The position numbers and the translations under genes are program-made. This document shows positions 1 through 8,576 of a stretch of 48,182 nt of DNA, piece after piece. Numbering within the stretch: the first letter of the stretch is position 1; every line of letters starts with the position of its first letter. Below the pieces are notes generated by a model that saw nothing but the letters and a program-made list of their open reading frames with translations, did no database searches and was not told where the DNA came from. Source of the DNA: Saprospiraceae bacterium (lineage in GTDB: Bacteria; Bacteroidota; Bacteroidia; Chitinophagales; Saprospiraceae); the NCBI GenBank assembly GCA_020848995.1, contig JADLHA010000027.1, positions 1-48,182 on the forward strand. Reading direction: 5' to 3'.

Positions 1-984
1 GCGGACTTCCGTTCCCAGGTCCTTGCAAACCGGATGCCGAACAAAAGGCCCCCACCTGCCGGAAAACGACTTGATGAACACCCTTTCCCCTGCAAGATAT
101 GGCAGAGCAATGACGAATCGCTGTGCCCGCAACGCAATCTCCAGCTTTCCCCGTTTCAATAAAATAGGTATGTCAGCAGCCCCTTGCGTGTCCGTGTGGG
201 GCAGTACTGAATGCTCTTCTTTCTGAGAAGATATGCCGGATAGTACACCTGGAGTCTGGACACCGACGGTGGTTCCGGTAAAGAGATTGATATTTGTGGG
301 CCTCACTGCGGCAAAAGAGGGGGCCAGCTTTTCCAGTGTGGATTCTGGGTTGTGGCCTAAGCCAGGGGCGCTCCGAAGCGCAGGAACAACTTCCGCATCC
401 GGAGCATGCCCGCACCTCAACGCAGCACTCCAGCGGGCACCGGGAGTGGACCGGGCTACAGCCACGAACCCAGGATCATGCCCAAACCAATGCCCCAGCC
501 TCACCTGATTGCGGTGGCTAACGGCATTCACCTGTATTCCAGGTTGGTTCTCCCGGGTTTGCATCGAAAAAACAAATATACTCCATTCCGGAATTCTTCA
601 AAAACATAGGTCTGCTGTTGCCACAATCCGTAAATCAGGTGGTAGTGCTTAGTAGCTCTTGAGTTTGGGGGGCTCGGTGGCTAAAAATGAACGACCATGG
701 GCATGTTTGCAAGAAAGAAGTCCAATAGGATCGCTCTGTTTAGTATTCAGGAAATTGACAAAACGTGGCTAAATACTAAAGTCTTAAAGACCATCTGTAC
801 GGGCACAGATGCTAAAGCCTTCATCCCTTCATGGCAACCGGGTCTGCAGGACACCCGGAAATCCCTCGGTTGGCGGTGTTGGAATGCGCGACGGATGTTT
901 ACCCGGAACGACAAACTCTGCCGCTCTGCTCCCCTCGGCCTGCAATGTTGGCATTCATGCTATCTTGCATTTCAATCAGACAAC
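1..984. other. no supported gene; probable intergenic DNA
   Basis: I see no recognisable protein in any frame. Several open frames overlap one another but have unlike-protein composition (rich in Cys, Trp, Arg, Pro) and no domain motifs. The frame of the oxygenase that follows stays open back to 697, but the extra 96 residues look like translated noncoding DNA. A small hairpin (CATCTGT / ACAGATG) lies near 793-812. TATCTTGC at 961-968, a degenerate match to the Bacteroidota -7 element TAnnTTTG, sits 16 nt before the chosen oxygenase start. Confidence 0.5.
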
Positions 985-1830
985 ATGTCAACGACTACAG
1001 AACGTGTCCTGGACCTGAACATGTGGCATGCCTACTGCCTCGCCCACTCTGAACGGTATAAGGCCAACAAACCCTATCCCCATGCAGTGGTCGATGATTT
1101 CCTAGACCGGGAATCGGCGAGGGTTTGTATGGAGGCATTCCCCAAAGTAGAAGATGCAGGCTGGATACACTACCTGCACCTCAATGAAAAAAAACACGGG
1201 CTCAACAAAATGGACCTCATCCCGGAACCGATCCGGGATGCCATTGCAGTGCTGAATAGCCCACAATTTGTGCAGTCGCTGGGCATACTGACTGGCATCG
1301 ACGGCCTCATCCCCGACCCTTCGCTGGAGGGCGGCGGACTCCACCAAACCCAAACCGGTGGATACCTCAACATCCACGCCGACTTCACCGTACATCCCCA
1401 CCACCGGAACTGGCGCCGCCGCGTGAACGTGCTCGTTTACCTCAACGACCCCTGGGACGAAAGCTATGGCGGACAGCTCGAATTGTGGGAAAGAGACATG
1501 TCGGCCTGCGCCGGCCGAATCAGCCCGGTTTTCAACCGGTGCGTGATTTTCAATACCGACGAGGATTCCTACCATGGCTTGCCCGAACCCCTAAAATGTC
1601 CTGCCGGCATGACCCGGAAATCCATCGCGCTGTACTACTTCACAGAAGAAAGATCCGCACCCCTGAAAAGAGCTACGAATTACCGGGCGCGGCCGGGCGA
1701 CGGCTTTAAATCGGTCTTGATCTGGCTCGAAACCAGTGCCATTGCGCTCTACAACCACATCAAGGGCTGGCTGGGAATCAGCGACGACGCCGTCAGCAGC
1801 TTACTCAATAAAATCTTCAAAAGAAAATAA
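985..1830 (+). CDS. 2-oxoglutarate/Fe(II)-dependent oxygenase (prolyl-4-hydroxylase-like)
   Basis: A soluble 281-aa protein of the 2OG-Fe(II) oxygenase superfamily. Seen: the iron-binding facial triad HxD at His131/Asp133 (in a NIHADF context), the distal His197 (SYHG), and Arg211 in TRKSIALYY, which fits the 2-oxoglutarate carboxylate-binding arginine. Between them is the usual double-stranded beta-helix region with VNVLVYLN and GGQLELW. The substrate cannot be read from sequence; relatives act on proteins, sugars or small molecules. The frame is open upstream to 697, but I start at MSTTTER because the extension is not protein-like and a promoter-like TATCTTGC lies 16 nt upstream. The stop is followed after 3 nt by a GT39 glycosyltransferase, so the two are surely co-transcribed, and a role in envelope glycan or lipid modification is a reasonable inference. 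Confidence 0.85.
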   Translation: MSTTTERVLDLNMWHAYCLAHSERYKANKPYPHAVVDDFLDRESARVCMEAFPKVEDAGWIHYLHLNEKKHGLNKMDLIPEPIRDAIAVLNSPQFVQSLGILTGIDGLIPDPSLEGGGLHQTQTGGYLNIHADFTVHPHHRNWRRRVNVLVYLNDPWDESYGGQLELWERDMSACAGRISPVFNRCVIFNTDEDSYHGLPEPLKCPAGMTRKSIALYYFTEERSAPLKRATNYRARPGDGFKSVLIWLETSAIALYNHIKGWLGISDDAVSSLLNKIFKRK

Positions 1831-1833
1831 TTG

Positions 1834-3492
1834 ATGAAGGGCAACTATACCCCTCTTTTCCTTGCACTGACGGCAGCCACTTTTTTTCTCCCCTTCCTGG
1901 GTGGAGTTCACCTGTTCGACTGGGACGAGATCAATTTTGCCGAAATCAGCCGGGAGATGATGATGACTGGCGAGTACACTCAGGTAACCGTAAATTTCAT
2001 TCCCTTCTGGGAAAAACCACCACTGTTTTTCTGGACGCAGGTATTGTCTATGAAATTGTTTGGAGTTGGGGAATATTCTGCGCGTTTTCCCAACGCCGTA
2101 TGCGGCATGATCACGCTGGTACTCCTGTACGACATCGGGAGAAAAATCCGCAGCCACCGCTTCGGTATCCTTTGGGCCATTTGTTATTTCGGAAGCGTCT
2201 TGCCCTATCTCTATTTTAAGTCGGGCATCATCGATCCGGTGTTCAACCTGTTTGTCTTCCTGGGCCTGTACTTCTTCATCCTCGGCTGCTGGAAACAGGA
2301 TCCCAAAATGGACATTCCGCTAAAGAGATCTCATTGGACTTATTTCCTAATGGCCGGAGTTTTCGTTGGGCTGGGCATGCTGGCCAAGGGTCAGGTGGCG
2401 TATCTCATTCCGGTACTCGTTATCGGGGTGTATTGGTTTTGGGGCCGCTTACGAATGTTTGTTAGCATTCCACAATTCTTCCTGTTTACCCTCGTTGCCA
2501 TACTCATCATGCTGAGCTGGTATGGAGCAGAAACTTTGAAAAACGGTCCCGCGTTTGTAGTGGAGTTTACCAAATACCAGTATTCGCTGTTTTCCGCTCC
2601 CAGTGCCGGCCATTCCGGATTTCCCGGATACCACTTTGTGGTCATTCTGGTTGGTTGCTTTCCGGCTTCTGTGTTTTTTGTGCGCTCCCTGTACCACACC
2701 CCGACGGACGAAAAAGCCCACCAGCTCGACTTTGCACGCTGGATGAGAATTTTGTTCTGGGTGGTCCTCATCTTGTTTACCGTTGTGCGTTCAAAGATCG
2801 TTCACTATTCTTCCCTGTGTTACTTTCCCCTTACCTTCCTGGCTGCATACATCGTAGAGCAGATCCTGCAAGGAAAAATTTCCTTTGGAGGATGGTTGAA
2901 ATGGGGTCTGTGGGGGATTGGCGGCGTTTACATCCTGGCCTGTTTGCTGATACCCTTCGCGGGCATGCACCCCGGGCGGTTGGCTCCTCTGTTCGACGAC
3001 GCTTTTGCCCATGAAAACCTGAAAGCCACGGTGCGGTGGACGGGGTTTGAAGTTTTGCCCGGACTATGGATGCTGGCCGTGATCGCCTTCAGCATCCGCC
3101 AATTCAACCGGCAACAACCGATGTCGGCATTCTACTCCCTGTTTGCAGGCGTGGGGATCTTTGTTTTCGCTGCGCTCATTGCCTACGTCGGCCGGATCGA
3201 GGCCTACAGTCAGCGGGCTGCCATCGAATTTTACGAATCCCTCCAAGATGAAGACTGCTACGTCGATACCTGGGGTTTCAGAAGTTACGCCCAGTATTTC
3301 TATTCGGACAAGCAACCTCCCTCCAATGCGCACCATGCCGACAAAAAGTGGCTGCTCACCGGCGACATCGACAAAACCGCATACATGGTGGTGCGCATTC
3401 CCAAAGACACCGCATTTCAACTGGAATTCCCTCACTTTGCCGAAGTGTACCGGAAAAACGGATTTGTGTTTTACCGGAGACAACCCGGCTGA
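1834..3492 (+). CDS. membrane glycosyltransferase, GT39/ArnT-like (dolichyl/undecaprenyl-P sugar dependent)
   Basis: An integral membrane protein of about 552 aa with some ten hydrophobic segments in the first ~400 residues. Seen: the first periplasmic loop carries DWDE at 29-32 followed by INFAEISREMM and a PPLFFW stretch, the pattern of PMT/ArnT-type GT-C enzymes, where the acidic pair is catalytic. The C-terminal ~130 residues are soluble and end in FAEVYRKNGFVFYRR, as in ArnT homologues. Enzymes of this class move a sugar from a polyprenyl-phosphate donor to lipid A, protein or another glycan on the outer face of the inner membrane. Acceptor and donor are not evident here. It follows the oxygenase after 3 nt. 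ATG at 1834 is preferred to TTG at 1831, which abuts the preceding stop codon. Confidence 0.88.
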   Translation: MKGNYTPLFLALTAATFFLPFLGGVHLFDWDEINFAEISREMMMTGEYTQVTVNFIPFWEKPPLFFWTQVLSMKLFGVGEYSARFPNAVCGMITLVLLYDIGRKIRSHRFGILWAICYFGSVLPYLYFKSGIIDPVFNLFVFLGLYFFILGCWKQDPKMDIPLKRSHWTYFLMAGVFVGLGMLAKGQVAYLIPVLVIGVYWFWGRLRMFVSIPQFFLFTLVAILIMLSWYGAETLKNGPAFVVEFTKYQYSLFSAPSAGHSGFPGYHFVVILVGCFPASVFFVRSLYHTPTDEKAHQLDFARWMRILFWVVLILFTVVRSKIVHYSSLCYFPLTFLAAYIVEQILQGKISFGGWLKWGLWGIGGVYILACLLIPFAGMHPGRLAPLFDDAFAHENLKATVRWTGFEVLPGLWMLAVIAFSIRQFNRQQPMSAFYSLFAGVGIFVFAALIAYVGRIEAYSQRAAIEFYESLQDEDCYVDTWGFRSYAQYFYSDKQPPSNAHHADKKWLLTGDIDKTAYMVVRIPKDTAFQLEFPHFAEVYRKNGFVFYRRQPG

Positions 3493-3597
3493 GGGGATTG
3501 CGCAGTAGGCATTTTTCTGCCCACATCAAACCATCATCGCTTGTTCGCCGTGCAGTGCTTGCAAAACCCATCCGCATAGTGAAGTAACAAGATGTCA

Positions 3598-3632
3598 TAA
3601 AAAATCCCCTCATCCTAGCGGAAAAGGGGATT
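3598..3632 (-). terminator. rho-independent terminator of tRNA-Cys
   Basis: On the minus strand AAATCCCCT and AGGGGATTT pair across a short loop and are followed by a run of six T. It lies about 8 nt beyond the tRNA-Cys 3' end. Confidence 0.75.
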
Positions 3633-3640
3633 TGAGGAAG

Positions 3641-3714
3641 TGGAGGTCGAGAGCGGATTCGAACCGCTGTACAAGGTTTTGCAGACCTCTGCCTAGCCAC
3701 TCGGCCACCCGACC
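3641..3714 (-). tRNA. tRNA-Cys (GCA)
   Basis: The minus strand folds as a complete cloverleaf: acceptor GGTCGGG pairs with CTCGACC, the anticodon loop reads CTGCAAA (anticodon GCA), the T arm contains GGTTCGAATCC, and CCA is encoded at the 3' end (complement at 3641-3643). A terminator follows and a TAAATTTG promoter element lies 12 nt upstream. Confidence 0.95.
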
Positions 3715-3726
3715 CTTCGGGGCTCG

Positions 3727-3734
3727 CAAATTTA
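3727..3734 (-). promoter_or_regulatory. -7 element TAAATTTG of tRNA-Cys
   Basis: Exact match to the Bacteroidota consensus TAnnTTTG on the minus strand, ending 12 nt before the tRNA 5' end. I see no clear -33 TTTG partner. Confidence 0.6.
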
Positions 3735-3772
3735 AAGCTACTTTCCCAATTTGGAAAGCCTTGTCCCGGATT

Positions 3773-4141
3773 TCATCTAACAGACTGAGTGTCTGTATTT
3801 TGATGCTCACTTACCCTTTGATAGGCTGTGGTCATGTGGGGTGAGGTCATCTGCAGCTGGTCGCTGCCTGGCAGCTCCACCCGGTAAAAAAAGGTGGCGT
3901 ACTCAAAATCGAAGCGGATGGAATCACCAGAGATGCTGTAACTGAATGCCTGCCCGTCTTCGATGAAATAGATGCTGTCGCCGGAAAAACGGATCTCTGC
4001 CGCGCCGCCGCCCTTGCTGGTCCAGTAGCCGTCGAGGTTTTCATGAGTCACCGCCAGCTTGGGGACATTGGAGACACGCGGTTGATTCGGCCGGCAGGCG
4101 GCAAACAAAACCATCAAAACAAACAGGGCTTCAATCCTCAT
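3773..4141 (-). CDS. small lipoprotein of unknown function
   Basis: A 122-aa protein whose first 16 residues form a lipoprotein signal peptide with lipobox LFAAC (Cys16), so it should be lipidated and membrane-anchored in the envelope. The mature part has alternating short beta-strand-like segments (LDGYWTSKGGGAAEIRFSGDSIYFIEDG), a layout common in small lipocalin-like or META-like Bacteroidota lipoproteins, but I cannot name a family. A TAATTTTG promoter element lies 16 nt before the ATG, which supports both the gene and its start. It is a single-gene transcript reading toward the tRNA-Cys gene. Confidence 0.75.
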   Translation of the reverse strand: MRIEALFVLMVLFAACRPNQPRVSNVPKLAVTHENLDGYWTSKGGGAAEIRFSGDSIYFIEDGQAFSYSISGDSIRFDFEYATFFYRVELPGSDQLQMTSPHMTTAYQRVSEHQNTDTQSVR

Positions 4142-4157
4142 TGACCGTTCTTTTGCG

Positions 4158-4165
4158 CAAAATTA
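4158..4165 (-). promoter_or_regulatory. -7 element TAATTTTG of the 3773-4141 lipoprotein
   Basis: Exact TAnnTTTG match on the minus strand, 16 nt upstream of the lipoprotein ATG, the same spacing class seen before fabG, the M42 peptidase and odhB. Confidence 0.6.
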
Positions 4166-4387
4166 GTCAAATGCAGTCAACATCCCGGCGGATGGCACTT
4201 TAGCCGGGACCACTTCAAGGCTCCCATTTCAAAGTTGTCCATGCAAGGAGAAGAGCTTTCTCTCAATCCTCGTGACAGTTTCCTCTGCCTCCTCGACCCC
4301 TCACTGTTAAAGGCAACCGGCGCAGAAACGTGAAACATAATTTCCCCGCCTGTGTTTATTTTGCATTTATAAGCGAAATGATTCAAC

Positions 4388-4560
4388 CTAAAGGGCACCT
4401 CGAATCATGCGATTTTGTTGCCAGAATGAAAAGGACTAGCTCTCACCACTTCCTGTCGATTCCAAAATGAATTCAGTGAAAAAGAGGTGGTGCGATGAAG
4501 ACCGCTAGGGAACTCTAACTAACTGACCTGCAAAAAAGTATTGTGAAGTTCACTTCATAA
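4388..4560. repeat. diverged dispersed repeat, copy A (copy B at 37648-37780)
   Basis: The stretch starting CTAAAGGGCAC and continuing through CATTTT/GATTTT..CCAGAATGA to TAACTGAC..ATTGTGA..TTCA can be aligned by eye with 37648-37780 in the same order and orientation. Identity is patchy. The rest of the 4166-4632 gap shows no gene; a short minus-strand frame at 4177-4398 is not protein-like. Confidence 0.45.
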
Positions 4561-4632
4561 AGCGCGCAGGTCAGCGCGGGCAAATTTGGGCATCAGAGGC
4601 TTATTCGAGGTATCCAAAAAGCTCAAACGACC

Positions 4633-5454
4633 ATGGACCAAACTGCCTTTGACTTTAAACGGGATGTCGTCGACCTCAGTTTTGAAAAACCGGTACTCAT
4701 CGACTTTTGGGCGCCCTGGTGCGGTCCGTGCAAGGTGCTCGGTCCCGTGCTCGAAAAACTGGAGCAGGAGGATGCCGGAAAGTGGGCGCTGGTGAAGATC
4801 AATACCGAACAGGAACAGGAAATCGTCGCCTATTTCCGGATCCAAAGCATCCCCCACTGCAAACTGGTGTTCGAAGGAAAGATCGTCGATGAGTTCACGG
4901 GTGCACAGTCCCGAGACAACATCCGCAACTGGTTGGACGACCGGTTCAAACAGTTAAACCTCCCCGAAGCAGTGGAGGCCCAGGTCGACGACTACGATCT
5001 GCTGGTAGAGGACCATCCGTCCTTACCGGATGAACAACTGGTGCAAAAACTCAAATTGTTTTTAAGTGGCAACCCCGGGCACGACAAAGCCCTGCAAACC
5101 CTGGTACAGCACGAAGTTTTCTTTGACCCCGGAAGCGCTCTTCAAAGAATTTCCCAGGACCCCGAAGCGCTCGAAAAATCCGAACTGCAAAAAGACCTGG
5201 AGGCCATCACAGCATGGCACCAGCTCCCGGCCGGCAACGGCCCTGCACACGCTCTCCTGCAAGCTGCCTGGGAGCACATGCTGAATCGCCAGGCGGAACA
5301 GGCGCTGGAACTCATCATCGAAGCCGTGAACCGAGAACCGTCCTTTGCCAGCGAACTCCCGCGCAGGGTGGGCATCGCCCTATTCCACTTCCTCGGCAAC
5401 CAGCATCCGCTCAGCCTGGCTTACCGCAAATTGTTCGACATGGCCATATATTGA
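4633..5454 (+). CDS. thioredoxin-fold co-chaperone, CnoX/YbbN-like
   Basis: A 273-aa cytosolic protein. Residues ~1-110 are a thioredoxin domain with the active site WAPWCGPC (Cys30/Cys33) and the cis-Pro loop IQSIPH. Residues ~120-273 are all-helical and end in the TPR-like QAEQALELIIEAVNREPSFASELPRRVGIALFHFLG, the C-terminal arrangement of CnoX/YbbN. Family members protect unfolded or oxidised proteins and hand them to GroEL or DnaK. The intact CGPC suggests ordinary redox activity, unlike the SxxC of E. coli CnoX. The length matches the family. AnmK follows after ~100 nt in the same direction. No close promoter element is obvious. Confidence 0.88.
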   Translation: MDQTAFDFKRDVVDLSFEKPVLIDFWAPWCGPCKVLGPVLEKLEQEDAGKWALVKINTEQEQEIVAYFRIQSIPHCKLVFEGKIVDEFTGAQSRDNIRNWLDDRFKQLNLPEAVEAQVDDYDLLVEDHPSLPDEQLVQKLKLFLSGNPGHDKALQTLVQHEVFFDPGSALQRISQDPEALEKSELQKDLEAITAWHQLPAGNGPAHALLQAAWEHMLNRQAEQALELIIEAVNREPSFASELPRRVGIALFHFLGNQHPLSLAYRKLFDMAIY

Positions 5455-5553
5455 GAAGGCCCCTCTGCCACAACACCATCAAATGACTGCCTTACCCAAG
5501 GACAATGCCACAATCTGGGAATCCAACAAATGGGAAGCTTTGTGGAACATGCA

Positions 5554-6618
5554 ATGAACGTAGTGGGTGTGATGTCGGGAACTTCGCTCGACGGCCTGGA
5601 CATCGTGCTGGCATCGTTTCGCGGCCTGGATCCCATTGAGTACCGCATCCTGGCAACCCGCCACGTGGCCTACGAAGACTCCTGGAAAAAACGCCTTTCC
5701 GATGCCCTGTTCAGCGATGCAGCTACCCTGGCACGACTCGACGATGAATATGGCGCATGGCTGGGCCACAGAATAGCTGACTTCCTGCGCGATTCAGGAA
5801 CGCAAGCTGACCTGATCGGGTCTCACGGCCACACGGTCTTCCACCGTCCCGCCGAGGGCATTACCCTACAGGTCGGTGCCGGGAAAAGGATCCGGGAGCT
5901 GTCTGACGTTCCGGTTGTTTGCAATTTTCGCCAGCAGGATGTGAAGATGGGAGGGCAGGGCGCTCCCCTGGTGCCCGTCGGCGACGCACTTCTGTTTGGC
6001 GCCTTCGATTGCTGCCTCAACCTTGGCGGGTTTTCCAACGCATCCTGGCAACAAGACGGCCGTCGTCATGCCTGCGACCTCGCTCCCTGCAACATGCTGC
6101 TCAACGCGTTGAGCACCCGCGAAGGGCGGGAATATGACCCGGAGGGCAGCCTGGCGCGCAGCGGAAATGTGCTGGCCGGTCTCCTGAATGTATGGGACGA
6201 CTTAGCTTTCTACCGCCAGAGTCCACCCAAAAGCCTTGGCCGGGAATGGTTCCTTGAACACTTTTCTGCCGAGGTCCGGGATTCGAGCCTCGCCACCCGC
6301 GATCTGCTTCGAACTGCCGTTGAGCACATTGCCCGGCAAATTGACGCATTCCTGAGCAGGGTGTTGCCGGACCAACCTTCTCCCGCCAGAGTCTTGTGTA
6401 CCGGCGGCGGAGCGCACAACCTCTATCTGATGGAGCGCCTGCGCCTCCTCGGACGCGAGCGGCTGGAGTACCTGATCCCCGACCGCGAACTCGTCGACTG
6501 CAAAGAAGCCCTGGTCTTTGCATTGCTGGCCTACCTTCGTTGGCACGGGCGAAACAATATACTCGCTACGGTAACGGGCGCTTCCTCCGACCATTCAAGC
6601 GGAGACGTCTATCGCTGA
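5554..6618 (+). CDS. anmK: anhydro-N-acetylmuramic acid kinase
   Basis: A cytosolic enzyme of 354 aa that opens the 1,6-anhydro ring of anhydro-MurNAc and phosphorylates it to MurNAc-6-P, a step of peptidoglycan recycling. Seen: the N-terminal VGVMSGTSLDGLD phosphate-binding signature, GSHGHTVFHRP, FRQQDVKMGGQGAPLVP, LNLGGFSN, and LCTGGGAHNLYLMERL, all in the order and spacing of AnmK. The length is near the usual ~370. The frame begins at an ATG at 5530, but family proteins start with a few residues before the MSGTS motif, so I choose the ATG at 5554 (MNVVGVMSGTS). MurQ and the permease partner are not in the window. Confidence 0.93.
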   Translation: MNVVGVMSGTSLDGLDIVLASFRGLDPIEYRILATRHVAYEDSWKKRLSDALFSDAATLARLDDEYGAWLGHRIADFLRDSGTQADLIGSHGHTVFHRPAEGITLQVGAGKRIRELSDVPVVCNFRQQDVKMGGQGAPLVPVGDALLFGAFDCCLNLGGFSNASWQQDGRRHACDLAPCNMLLNALSTREGREYDPEGSLARSGNVLAGLLNVWDDLAFYRQSPPKSLGREWFLEHFSAEVRDSSLATRDLLRTAVEHIARQIDAFLSRVLPDQPSPARVLCTGGGAHNLYLMERLRLLGRERLEYLIPDRELVDCKEALVFALLAYLRWHGRNNILATVTGASSDHSSGDVYR

Positions 6619-6645
6619 GCACCCCGGAGCAGGATACTTTTAGGC

Positions 6646-6653
6646 TATCTTTG
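6646..6653 (+). promoter_or_regulatory. -7 element TATCTTTG of fabG
   Basis: Exact TAnnTTTG match ending 17 nt before the fabG ATG, in the short gap after anmK. It implies a very short 5' leader. Confidence 0.6.
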
Positions 6654-6670
6654 CGAAAACACCAGCACTT

Positions 6671-7417
6671 ATGGAAAAACTTCAGGGAAGGGTGGCCATC
6701 GTCACGGGAGGAAGCCGCGGGATCGGGGCTGCCATAGCCGAATGCCTGGCCAGCAACGGGGCCCATGTGGCCCTGACCTACATCAGTTCTCCGGACAAAG
6801 CCGCTGAAGTTGCCGGGCGCTGTTCCAGCCACGGCGTGCAGTGCCGCGCCTATGCTTCCAATGCCGCCGTTCATGCCGAGGCCGAGCAACTCGTCCAACA
6901 GGTCGTTGCCGATTTTGGGGGGCTCGACATCCTGGTCAACAACGCCGGAATTACCAAAGACAACCTCATTCTCCGGATGACCGAAGAACAATGGGACCAG
7001 GTCATCAATACCAACCTCAAGTCCTGTTTCAACCTCACCAAGTTCGCTGCCCGGCACATGATGCGCACGCGCAGCGGCTCAATCATCAACATCTCTTCGG
7101 TCGTCGGCGTTTTTGGCAACGCCGGACAGTCGAATTACTCAGCTTCCAAAGCGGGCATGATCGGTTTTACCAAGAGCATGGCCAAAGAACTGGCCTCGCG
7201 CAACATCCGGTGCAACGCCGTAGCGCCAGGCTTCATCGAAACTGAAATGACCCACGTTCTCGACGAGAAAACCCGGGATGCCTTCCTTCGCGCCATTCCG
7301 CTTGGCCGCCTGGCCCGCCCGTCGGAGGTATCCGAAGCGGTGCTGTTCCTGGCCAGTGATGCCTCGAGCTACATCACCGGGCAGGTGCTCAGCGTATGTG
7401 GTGGATTGAACATCTGA
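6671..7417 (+). CDS. fabG: 3-oxoacyl-[acyl-carrier-protein] reductase
   Basis: A 248-aa short-chain dehydrogenase matching FabG, which uses NADPH to reduce 3-oxoacyl-ACP in fatty acid synthesis. Seen: the Rossmann glycine motif TGGSRGIG at 12-19, NNAGITKDNLILRM at ~90-103, the catalytic set Ser142/143 (NISSVVG), Tyr156 and Lys160 (YSASK), and the C-terminal SSYITGQVLSVCGGLNI. The ITKDNLILRM and GFIETEMT stretches are typical of FabG rather than of generic SDRs. A TATCTTTG promoter sits immediately upstream, and a cluster of palindromes follows the stop. No acyl-carrier gene is adjacent, so the assignment rests on sequence motifs alone. Confidence 0.92.
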   Translation: MEKLQGRVAIVTGGSRGIGAAIAECLASNGAHVALTYISSPDKAAEVAGRCSSHGVQCRAYASNAAVHAEAEQLVQQVVADFGGLDILVNNAGITKDNLILRMTEEQWDQVINTNLKSCFNLTKFAARHMMRTRSGSIINISSVVGVFGNAGQSNYSASKAGMIGFTKSMAKELASRNIRCNAVAPGFIETEMTHVLDEKTRDAFLRAIPLGRLARPSEVSEAVLFLASDASSYITGQVLSVCGGLNI

Positions 7418-7428
7418 ACTACTCAATA

Positions 7429-7485
7429 AACTAACTAACGTTTGTAATTCAAACGAACGTTAGTAATTTAGACTAACGTTAGTAT
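7429..7485. repeat. cluster of AACGTT-centred palindromes downstream of fabG
   Basis: Three arms of the same short element lie within 57 bp: ACTAACGTTTG, CAAACGAACGTTAGT and the perfect 12-bp palindrome ACTAACGTTAGT (7472-7483). Related single copies occur at 8557, 14359, 35430, 41130, 41897 and 47429. Confidence 0.6.
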
Positions 7486-7560
7486 GCATATTGAGGAGAT
7501 TCATGCACATTTTCCATCTGATATCGGAATAAAAGGAGTGACCTCCTGGTCAACCGGGTT

Positions 7561-8542
7561 GTTACTTTCCTTTCCCTCAAAAAAAGTAACCAAAGAAAGC
7601 TCGTCAGTATGCTAGGCGCTCACGCCGATCCAATTCATTGCCTTGGGCTTTCCCTAATGGTAAAAGACAACCCTCTGCTTGGTTTCCGTGCGGCAGCGTG
7701 AACGTGTCCTGCGGCTTGGCGCTTCGCTGAGTATCCCAGCCTCCGGACACTGCGCTTGCATACTGACTGTCCCAATGCAGATTTTCCCTTGGATTCAGCA
7801 TAATGGTCTCAATGGAACTTTGTTTGTGCGCTGTTGGCCTATTTCTTCTGCATTTCTTGATTGCCCCATGCAAATTGGCTTGTTACTTTCTTTTGCCGCA
7901 AAAGAAAGTAACCAAAGAAAGCTCGTCAGTATGCTAGGCGCTCACGCAGATCCCATTCATTGCCTTTGGCTATCCCTGATGGCAATGAGACAACCTGTTG
8001 CTTGGTTTCCGTGCAGCGGCGTGAACGTGTCTTGCGGCTGGGCGCTTCGCTGAGTATCCCAGCCTCCAGACACTGCGCTTGCATACTGACTGTCCCAATG
8101 CAGATTTTCCCTTGGATTCGGCATGTGGGTCTCCATGGAACTTTGTTTGTGCGCTGTTGGAATATTTTTTCTGCATTTCTTGTTTGCCCTATGCAAATTG
8201 GGTTGTTACTTTCTTTTGCCGCAAAAGAAAGTAACCAAAGAAAGCTCGTCAGTATGCTAGGCGCTCACGCCGTTCTCATTCATTGCCTTTGGCTATCTCT
8301 GATGGCAATGAGACAACCTGTTGCTTGGTTTCCGTGCAGCGGCGTGAACGTGTCCTGCGGCTGGGCGCTTCGCTGAGTATCCCAGCCTCCGGACACTGCG
8401 CTTGCATACTGACTGTCCCAATGCAGGAATGTGGAGTTCACTCTTTTCTACTGCTGTGCAGCGTGATGGTGTTCTATTGCAGGGTTTGGGCTGCGGCAAA
8501 TGATAAATAGAGTGACTCTTGTTTGTTTTCTCCCTTGCCGGA
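7561..8542. repeat. three tandem copies of a ~320-bp repeat with a 13-bp-stem hairpin
   Basis: Each unit opens with an inverted repeat whose arms read GTTACTTTCTTTT and AAAAGAAAGTAAC around GCCGC. Copies are at 7561-7590 (degenerate), 7882-7912 and 8205-8235, giving periods of 321 and 323 bp. After it each unit carries CCAAAGAAAGCTCGTCAGTA, CATTCATTGCC, a GCAGCGGCGTGAACGTGTC-like stretch and CACTGCGCTTGCATACTGAC. Units 1 and 2 share a linker (TTTTCCCTTGGATTC.. to CTGTTGG), while unit 3 ends in a different tail that matches the lone copy at 37870-38265. Long open frames run through the units on both strands but are repeat-derived and I do not call them genes. Confidence 0.9.
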
Positions 8543-8556
8543 AATTTGCTGCAAAT

Positions 8557-8576
8557 AAACTAACGTTTGTTAGTTT
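8557..8576 (-). repeat. AACGTT-type palindrome overlapping the flippase stop; possible terminator
   Basis: AAACTAAC and GTTAGTTT pair across a 4-nt loop. The TAG stop of the flippase gene lies inside the stem, and a short T stretch follows on the minus strand. It could end the flippase transcript. Confidence 0.5.

Noticed and set aside
173-609. Several overlapping ORFs of 60-91 codons at the left edge
   Set aside because: All are low-complexity, mutually overlapping and without recognisable features.
697-984. N-terminal extension of the 2OG oxygenase
   Set aside because: The 96 residues are rich in Cys, Trp and Arg without structure, lie outside the family domain, and precede a promoter-like element.
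4177-4398. 73-codon minus-strand ORF
   Set aside because: No motif and no signal; it overlaps a dispersed repeat.
7679-8510. Overlapping plus-strand frames of 75-138 codons in the repeat array
   Set aside because: They run through tandem repeats, change frame between units and have no start context or domain; treated as repeat-derived.
7561-8542. CRISPR array
   Set aside because: Units are ~320 bp and repeat along their whole length; no short repeats with unique spacers and no cas genes.
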